Position numbers and translations under genes: made by a program. This document shows, piece by piece, positions 6,607-10,673 of a stretch of 10,673 bases of DNA (positions within the stretch are counted from its first letter, which is position 1; the number at the start of each line of letters is the position of its first letter). Below the pieces are notes generated by a model. That model was not told the DNA's origin and did no database searches. It was given only the letters and a program-made list of their open reading frames with translations. Source of the stretch: Chloroflexota bacterium (lineage in GTDB: Bacteria > Chloroflexota > Chloroflexia > Thermomicrobiales > JADLAZ01); assembly GCA_020849725.1 (NCBI GenBank), contig JADLAZ010000010.1, forward strand, positions 1-10,673, written 5' to 3'.

Positions 6607-7677
6607 GTGAGCAGTCAGCCCAGCGGCAACGGCGTCGAGCGTGGCCAACCGGTCCCGGAGTCTGACATCTACGACGTCACCGTCATCGGCGGCGGGCCGG
6701 TCGGGCTGTTCGCCGCGTTCTACGCCGGGTTGCGCGGCGCACGCACCAAGATCATCGATAGCCTGGAAGAGTTAGGCGGCGCGGTGACGGCGCTCTACCC
6801 GGAAAAATACATCTACGATGTCGCCGGCTTCCCGAAGATCCTGGGCAAGGACCTCATCGCCAATCAGGTCGAGCAGACGGCGGCCGTCAATGAGGCCGTC
6901 TGTCTGGGTGAGAAGGCGCTCCACCTGGAGCGGCTGGAGGAGGCGAACCTGCTGCGCCTGACCACCGACAAGGCCACCCACTACAGCCGGACGCTGATCA
7001 TCGCCGGCGGTGTCGGCGCGTTCAACCCGCGCAAGCTGCCGGCCCCCGGCGTCGAGCGCCTGGAGGGCAAGGGCATCGTCTACTTCGTGCGCTCGCTGGA
7101 AGTGTATCGGGACAAGCGCGTCCTCATCGTCGGCGGCGGCGACTCGGCCTTCGACTGGGCACTGGCGCTCGAGTCGATCGCGTCCCAGGTCATCCTGATC
7201 CACCGCACCGACCGTTTCCGAGCGCATCAGGCGTCGGTCGATCAGACGCTGGCATCAACCGTGCACGTGCGCACCTTCACCGAGATCATTGAGGTCTTTG
7301 GCGACGACGCGGTCGAAGCGGTTACCTTCAAGCACGCCAAGACCAGCGAGCAGGAGCGGGTCGAGGCCGACGCGATCATCCTGGCGCTGGGGTTCGTCGC
7401 CGATCTCGGCCCGATCAAGGAGTGGGGCGTCGACATCCAGAAGAACAAGATTGGTGTCGACTGGCTGACGATGGGCACCAGCATCCCCGGCGTCTACGCC
7501 GCCGGCGACGTCGTGACCTACCCGACCAAGTTCGACCTGATCGCCACCGGCTACGCCGAGGCGGTCACGGCCGCCAACCACTGCATCCACTTCATCCATC
7601 CGGAAAAGCGGCTGGAGCCGGGCCATTCCAGCAACCTGACCGTCGCGCCGTCCACGCACACCACCGCCGCCGGCTAG
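6607..7677 (+). CDS. Ferredoxin-NADP+ reductase, thioredoxin-reductase type
   Basis: This 356-residue flavoprotein transfers electrons between ferredoxin and NADP(H) (EC 1.18.1.2) in the cytoplasm. Its layout matches the thioredoxin-reductase-like FNRs of Bacillus (YumC) and green sulfur bacteria. FAD site: VTVIGGGPVGLFAAFYAG (GGGPVG 28-33). NADP site: VLIVGGGDSAFDWALAL (GGGDSA 176-181). Second FAD motif: VYAAGDVVTYPTKFDLIATGYAEA (D301). The redox CxxC of true thioredoxin reductase is absent, which separates the two. The start is GTG 6607 behind AGGA (6597-6600); the first 20 residues precede the fold and are low-complexity. The aldehyde:ferredoxin oxidoreductase gene follows 241 bp downstream, so a shared ferredoxin is plausible, though no ferredoxin gene is in the window. 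Confidence 0.94.
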   Translation: MSSQPSGNGVERGQPVPESDIYDVTVIGGGPVGLFAAFYAGLRGARTKIIDSLEELGGAVTALYPEKYIYDVAGFPKILGKDLIANQVEQTAAVNEAVCLGEKALHLERLEEANLLRLTTDKATHYSRTLIIAGGVGAFNPRKLPAPGVERLEGKGIVYFVRSLEVYRDKRVLIVGGGDSAFDWALALESIASQVILIHRTDRFRAHQASVDQTLASTVHVRTFTEIIEVFGDDAVEAVTFKHAKTSEQERVEADAIILALGFVADLGPIKEWGVDIQKNKIGVDWLTMGTSIPGVYAAGDVVTYPTKFDLIATGYAEAVTAANHCIHFIHPEKRLEPGHSSNLTVAPSTHTTAAG

Positions 7678-7690
7678 GGCCGTTGGCGGC

Positions 7691-7715
7691 GGCGCCTGAC
7701 GAGCGCCAGGGCGCC
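7691..7715 (+). terminator. GC-rich stem-loop after FNR, possible terminator
   Basis: GGCGCC (7691-7696) pairs with GGCGCC (7710-7715) and TG (7697-7698) with CA (7707-7708). The stem has eight pairs, one bulged G and an 8-base loop, 13 bases past the FNR stop codon. No U tract follows. The position fits a transcript end, but this is weak evidence. Confidence 0.35.
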
Positions 7716-7816
7716 GGCCAGCGTGACGGCCCGTGCCGGCGCGCGCCCTGGGTGCGGGCCTTGTCAGGGTGGTGGAACGGGGTCGGGGGCCATTCATGCT
7801 CCTGGCCTCTCTGCGA

Positions 7817-7825
7817 TGCTACAAT
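7817..7825 (+). promoter_or_regulatory. Extended -10 promoter of AOR gene
   Basis: TGCTACAAT is an extended -10 element (TG, one base, then TACAAT at 7820-7825). It can work without a good -35, and none is visible. Predicted transcription starts near 7832, giving an AOR leader of about 87 nt. Confidence 0.5.
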
Positions 7826-7918
7826 AGGCGCGGTTCCTGACGGAGGCAAGCGGTTCGGGCTAGTACGGCCGCGTCACCTGGACCGCGCCAGGCGAACAGC
7901 GATAGAGGAGCAGACGAC

Positions 7919-9868
7919 ATGCAGGGTTATGCCGGCACGCTGCTGCGGGTCAACTTGACGACAGGCACGATCGCGACCGAGGAGCTGGACGAGGTCTTCT
8001 GCCGCCGCTACCTGGGCGGCTGGGGATTCATCGGCTACTACCTCCTGACTGAGGTGCCGGCCGGCATCGATCCACTCGGCCCGGACAACAAGCTGATATT
8101 CGCCACCGGTCCGGTGACCTCGTACCCGGCCGCCGGCAATGGTCGCAACGCTGTCGGCTTTAAGTCGCCGCTGACGGGTGGCTTTGGTGGCTCGGAGGCT
8201 GGCGGCTTCTGGCCGGCCGAGTTCAAGAAGTGCGGCTACGATGCCCTGATCGTTGAGGGCGTGTCGCCGACCCCGGTCTACCTGCTGCTGCGCGAAGGGC
8301 AGGCGCCGGAGCTGCGCGACGCCACCCATCTGTGGGGCAAGACGACCAGCCAATTGCACGAGACACTGGTCGAGGAGCTGGGTGACAAGTGGATCCGCGA
8401 GGCGGCCATCGGGCCAGCCGGCGAGAATCTGGTGCTGACGTCCAGCGTCATGAACGATTACCAGCGCGCCGCCGGCCGCGGTGGCAGCGGAGCGGTCATG
8501 GGCTCGAAGCGCCTGAAGGCCGTCGTCGCGCGCGCGCGGCGCGGTCCAGTCGCCGCGCAGCCGGAGAAGATCAAGGAGCTGGCCAAGGACTTCGGTAAGG
8601 TCGTCAAACAGTTGAATGGCCGGCTGTGGGAGTTGGGTACCGCCGGCGGCGTGATCAGCAATCATGCCAGTGGCAACCTACCCTCCTTCAACTTCCGCGA
8701 CGGCTCGTTCGAGGGTGGCCACGAGACGCTCTCCGGCGAGTACCTGCGCGACACCTACCTGGTCGACCGCGAGACGTGCTACGCCTGCTCGGTCATCTGC
8801 AAGCGTGTCGCCGCCGTCGATGAGGGCGAGTTCCAGACCCACCGCAAGCACGGCGGCCCGGAGTACGAGACGATCGGCTCGGTCGGCTCGATGACCGGCG
8901 TCAGCGACATGGCTGCCGTCGTCAAGGCCAGCGCGCTGTGCAACGACTACGGCATGGACACCATCGGCGTCGGCGTGACGATCGCCTGGGCGATGGAGTG
9001 CTTCGAGCAGGGCATCCTGACGACCGCCGATACCGGCGGCATGGAACTGAAGTTCGGCGATGGGTCGACGATGGTCAAGCTGGTCGAGATGACGGCCAGG
9101 CGTGAGGGCATTGGCGATCTGCTGGCCCTCGGCTCGTGGCAGGCCGCCAAGAAGCTCGGTCGCGGCTCGGAGCAGTACAGCATCACCGTCAAGGGCCAGG
9201 AACTGCCGATGCACGAGCCGCGCCTCAAGAACGGCCTTGGTATCGGCTACATGTTCTCGCCGACCGGCGCCGACCACATGCACAACATGCACGACACGAT
9301 GTTTACTACGTCGGTCGCGGCGGTGCAGGACCTCGGCATCCTCAAACCGATGGCAGCCAACGACCTTAGCGCCAACAAGATGCGCCTCTTGCAGTACGTG
9401 TCGGATTGGCGGGCGATGACAAACTGCCTGGTGCTGTGCAATTTCCCGTCGTGGACGCGCGACCAGACGCTGGGCCTCGTGCGTGCCGCGACCGGATGGA
9501 ATATTGGTACCTGGGAGTTGATGAAGATCGGCCAGCGGGCGATGGCGCTCGCCAGGGCCTTCAACTATCGCGAGGGCTTTACCCCGCAGGACGACCGCCT
9601 GCCGGAGCGCTTCTACCAGTCGCACACCAAGGGCGAAGCGGGCGTGAACAGGTTGCCGGGCATCGATCGTCTGGCCGCCGCCCGCGCGTTGCAGACGCTC
9701 TACCGACTGCGCGGCTATGATGCGCTGACCGGCGCCCCGACGCTCACCACGCTTGAAGACCTGGATATCACCTGGGTGGCCGATGCTGTCGGCATGCCAT
9801 CGTCTCTGGACGAGAATCCCACCGTCGCTCCGACCACCACGACCGGCGCCCAGGCCAGCAACTACTAG
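7919..9868 (+). CDS. Aldehyde:ferredoxin oxidoreductase (tungstopterin)
   Basis: This 649-residue AOR-family enzyme oxidises an aldehyde to the carboxylic acid, passing two electrons through a [4Fe-4S] cluster to ferredoxin; the active site carries a bis-pterin tungsten (or molybdenum) centre. Seen: the N-terminal GYAGTLLRVNLTTG opening; the pterin-binding RGGSGAVMGSKRLKAVV; the cluster motif CYACSVIC (C287, C290, C294) with the fourth cysteine at C507 (LVLCNF); PEYET (315-319), matching the region of the catalytic Glu of Pyrococcus AOR; and GADH (H453), matching its active-site His. A roughly 25-residue Ser/Thr-rich tail is extra. ATG 7919 has GAGGAG at 7905-7910. The neighbouring FNR and MoaD-like genes fit electron transfer and cofactor synthesis. 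No AorA-like ferredoxin or AorC-like subunit is adjacent. Metal and substrate cannot be read from sequence. Confidence 0.95.
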   Translation: MQGYAGTLLRVNLTTGTIATEELDEVFCRRYLGGWGFIGYYLLTEVPAGIDPLGPDNKLIFATGPVTSYPAAGNGRNAVGFKSPLTGGFGGSEAGGFWPAEFKKCGYDALIVEGVSPTPVYLLLREGQAPELRDATHLWGKTTSQLHETLVEELGDKWIREAAIGPAGENLVLTSSVMNDYQRAAGRGGSGAVMGSKRLKAVVARARRGPVAAQPEKIKELAKDFGKVVKQLNGRLWELGTAGGVISNHASGNLPSFNFRDGSFEGGHETLSGEYLRDTYLVDRETCYACSVICKRVAAVDEGEFQTHRKHGGPEYETIGSVGSMTGVSDMAAVVKASALCNDYGMDTIGVGVTIAWAMECFEQGILTTADTGGMELKFGDGSTMVKLVEMTARREGIGDLLALGSWQAAKKLGRGSEQYSITVKGQELPMHEPRLKNGLGIGYMFSPTGADHMHNMHDTMFTTSVAAVQDLGILKPMAANDLSANKMRLLQYVSDWRAMTNCLVLCNFPSWTRDQTLGLVRAATGWNIGTWELMKIGQRAMALARAFNYREGFTPQDDRLPERFYQSHTKGEAGVNRLPGIDRLAAARALQTLYRLRGYDALTGAPTLTTLEDLDITWVADAVGMPSSLDENPTVAPTTTTGAQASNY

Positions 9869-9894
9869 CAGCCACGACCACGACGGGTGCCGTT

Positions 9895-9922
9895 GGGACA
9901 GCCACCAGGGCTGCCCCCTGCG
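9895..9922. repeat. Palindromic repeat, copy 1
   Basis: Bases 9895-9903 pair with 9909-9917 (eight of nine pairs, an A/C mismatch at 9898/9914) around the loop ACCAG. Bases 9900-9922 recur at 9963-9985 with a single change (C9915 to T9978). It lies 27 bp after the AOR stop codon. It resembles REP-like extragenic palindromes of GC-rich bacteria; whether it is genome-wide is unknown. Confidence 0.7.
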
Positions 9923-9923
9923 T

Positions 9924-9964
9924 CTACTCCGCACGCACGTCCCTAACGATGCCGTGCGGAGTAG
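9924..9964. repeat. 12-bp perfect inverted repeat between the two palindromes
   Basis: CTACTCCGCACG (9924-9935) is the exact reverse complement of CGTGCGGAGTAG (9953-9964), with a 17-base spacer. The right arm shares 9958-9964 with the stem of palindrome copy 2, so in RNA the two hairpins exclude each other. Confidence 0.7.
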
Positions 9965-9985
9965 CCACCAGGGCTGCTCCCTGCG
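9958..9985. repeat. Palindromic repeat, copy 2
   Basis: Bases 9958-9966 pair with 9972-9980 over nine positions (one G/T wobble) around the same ACCAG loop as copy 1. The G-C pair 9897/9915 of copy 1 is an A-T pair here (9960/9978), a compensatory change. The A/C mismatch of copy 1 is a G-C pair here. This suggests that the fold is kept. Confidence 0.7.
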
Positions 9986-10028
9986 GTTGGTAGAGAGCAA
10001 CTCTGTGAACGATCACCTGATCGAAGCC

Positions 10029-10262
10029 ATGCGCATCACGGTGACGCCTCACGGCGACCTGGGCCGCGTGCTGACCGCCGGTCGGCGCAGCCTGACGGTG
10101 GACCTGCCACCCGGCGCGACCGTGGCAGGATTGCTGGCGACGCTGAAACTCGGGCCGGAGGAAGTCTGGCTGATCCGCCACAACCGCCAGGTCGTCACCG
10201 CCGACCAACCGCTGGCTGACGGTGACGCGCTGGAGTTGTTCGCCGTCGTCGGTGGCGGCTGA
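10029..10262 (+). CDS. MoaD/ThiS-family sulfur carrier protein
   Basis: This 77-residue ubiquitin-like protein ends in VVGGG. MoaD-type carriers need a C-terminal Gly-Gly, which is adenylated by a MoeB/ThiF-type enzyme, thiocarboxylated, and then donates sulfur to molybdopterin; ThiS does the same for thiamine. The pattern is typical: a first strand MRITV, a TVDLPPGATVAGLLATL turn-helix, VWLIRHNRQVV, and ADGDALELFAVVGGG at the end. It lies 160 bp after AOR, and MoaD-like genes beside AOR genes are a known arrangement for tungstopterin supply, so I favour that role over thiamine. ATG 10029 begins at the first strand but has only a weak ribosome site. GTG 10005 (eight residues longer, GAGAG upstream) is a fair alternative. 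No E1 or MoaE gene is present. Confidence 0.85.
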   Translation: MRITVTPHGDLGRVLTAGRRSLTVDLPPGATVAGLLATLKLGPEEVWLIRHNRQVVTADQPLADGDALELFAVVGGG

Positions 10263-10286
10263 CCGGTTGAGGCTGGCGCATGATGG

Positions 10287-10673
10287 CTAGCTGGGCAGGT
10301 TGTTGGCGATGATGCCGGCGAAGGTCGCGCCGAGCACGATGGCCAGGCAGCAGCAGATGACGACGATGACCGCCAGCGGAATCAGCACCGTCGCCACCGC
10401 GCGGCCGGTCGAGAAGCCCATGCTCTCGCGCACGCCAATAACCGACAGCACCAGCGACCAGATGCCGAAGCCCAATCCGACCAGCCCGGTCAGTGGCGCC
10501 AGCATCGGCCCGGCCAGAGTCAGCAGCGCGGTCAGCACGCTGGCGCCGACCGACGGCACCGACGCGAACGCCTGCGTCGAGAAGATACTGCTGTACGCGC
10601 CCTGACCACCGAGCAGCCGGCCGACCCCGAAGTAGATTGCGCTCCCGATGACCAGCCAGATCGGGGCCGACAC
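10287..10673 (-). CDS. Yip1-family-like membrane protein, partial
   Basis: The gene enters from the right edge; 128 residues including the C-terminus are visible. The fragment is strongly hydrophobic, with about four membrane segments: near residues 3-22, 42-60, 62-85 and a long one around 92-122 containing ICCC. The stretch GIWSLVLSVIGVRESMGFSTGRAVATVLIP matches the pattern of bacterial Yip1-domain (PF04893) proteins, in which a G-W-x-L-x-L-x-I-G-(V/L)-R segment is followed by a helix with R-A. A GTG sits at the very edge, but family members are usually about 200 residues, so the true start probably lies outside. Function of these proteins is poorly known. It is tail-to-tail with the MoaD-like gene, 24 bp apart. 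Confidence 0.7.
   Translation of the reverse strand: MSAPIWLVIGSAIYFGVGRLLGGQGAYSSIFSTQAFASVPSVGASVLTALLTLAGPMLAPLTGLVGLGFGIWSLVLSVIGVRESMGFSTGRAVATVLIPLAVIVVICCCLAIVLGATFAGIIANNLPS

Larger units (their letters stand above)
7678..7918. other. Intergenic region, FNR to AOR
   Basis: I find no gene here. It holds the stem-loop at 7691-7715, an extended -10 at 7817-7825, and a CCTGG/CCAGG inverted repeat (7877-7881 and 7888-7892) in the AOR leader. The leader is about 87 nt from the predicted start site, too short and unstructured for me to support a molybdenum/tungsten-cofactor riboswitch. Confidence 0.5.

Noticed and set aside
6607..7677. Thioredoxin reductase
   Set aside because: The redox-active CxxC between the FAD and NADP motifs is missing; the layout matches TrxR-like ferredoxin-NADP reductase.
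7832..7918. Molybdenum/tungsten-cofactor riboswitch in the AOR leader
   Set aside because: The predicted leader is only about 87 nt with one 5-bp stem; I cannot recognise the multi-stem architecture of the Moco/Tuco riboswitch.
9895..9985. CRISPR array
   Set aside because: There are only two repeat copies, each a hairpin, and the 40-bp interval is itself an inverted repeat and not a unique spacer; no cas genes are present.
8678..10000. Long minus-strand open frame of 440 codons opposite AOR
   Set aside because: It lies antisense to a clear AOR gene; its His/Arg-rich composition is typical of a GC-rich shadow frame, and I see no domain in it.

Overview
The window is a gene-dense, GC-rich stretch of a bacterial chromosome. 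It has nine apparently complete protein genes plus one (a Yip1-like membrane protein) cut by the right edge. The gene mix (a tungsten-type aldehyde:ferredoxin oxidoreductase, a thioredoxin-reductase-type ferredoxin-NADP reductase, PF04909 amidohydrolases) and the high GC suggest a Chloroflexota bacterium, perhaps of the Thermomicrobia. That placement is an inference from style and not a marker-gene result. I see no tRNA, rRNA, CRISPR, insertion sequence or phage gene.

Left part (1-4134), catabolic in flavour. A PF04909 amidohydrolase (19-1107) is followed in the same direction by a small Rieske [2Fe-2S] protein (1235-1687). A zinc-dependent medium-chain dehydrogenase lies on the minus strand (1702-2763), tail-to-tail with the Rieske gene and head-to-head with a DAO-family FAD oxidoreductase (2929-4134). 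The 165-bp divergent region holds back-to-back -10 elements and a perfect 10-bp inverted repeat, and looks like a shared control region.

Middle part (4135-6496). There is a clear pyridoxine/pyridoxamine 5'-phosphate oxidase (pdxH, 4252-4896). Next is an unrecognised 173-residue protein with a two-fold MshEN-like repeat (5098-5619), behind its own promoter. The third gene is a short PF04909-like protein (5774-6496) whose metal-binding residues are largely replaced, behind a good TTGACG/TATCAT promoter.

Right part (6497-10673). A ferredoxin-NADP+ reductase (6607-7677), an aldehyde:ferredoxin oxidoreductase (7919-9868) and a MoaD/ThiS-like sulfur carrier (10029-10262) lie in one direction. Together they suggest a tungstopterin aldehyde-oxidation module: the carrier supplies dithiolene sulfur for the pterin, the AOR passes electrons to ferredoxin, and the FNR links ferredoxin to NADP(H). 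Between AOR and the carrier sits a pair of palindromic repeats with a compensatory base-pair change. A minus-strand Yip1-like gene enters from the right edge.

The most promising items for follow-up are the repeat/hairpin element at 9895-9985, the divergent operator-like region at 2828-2889, the amidohydrolase homologue with a degenerate metal site, and the MshEN-like protein with its structured promoter. Most of the rest is ordinary metabolism, and I do not see clear evidence of a wholly new system.
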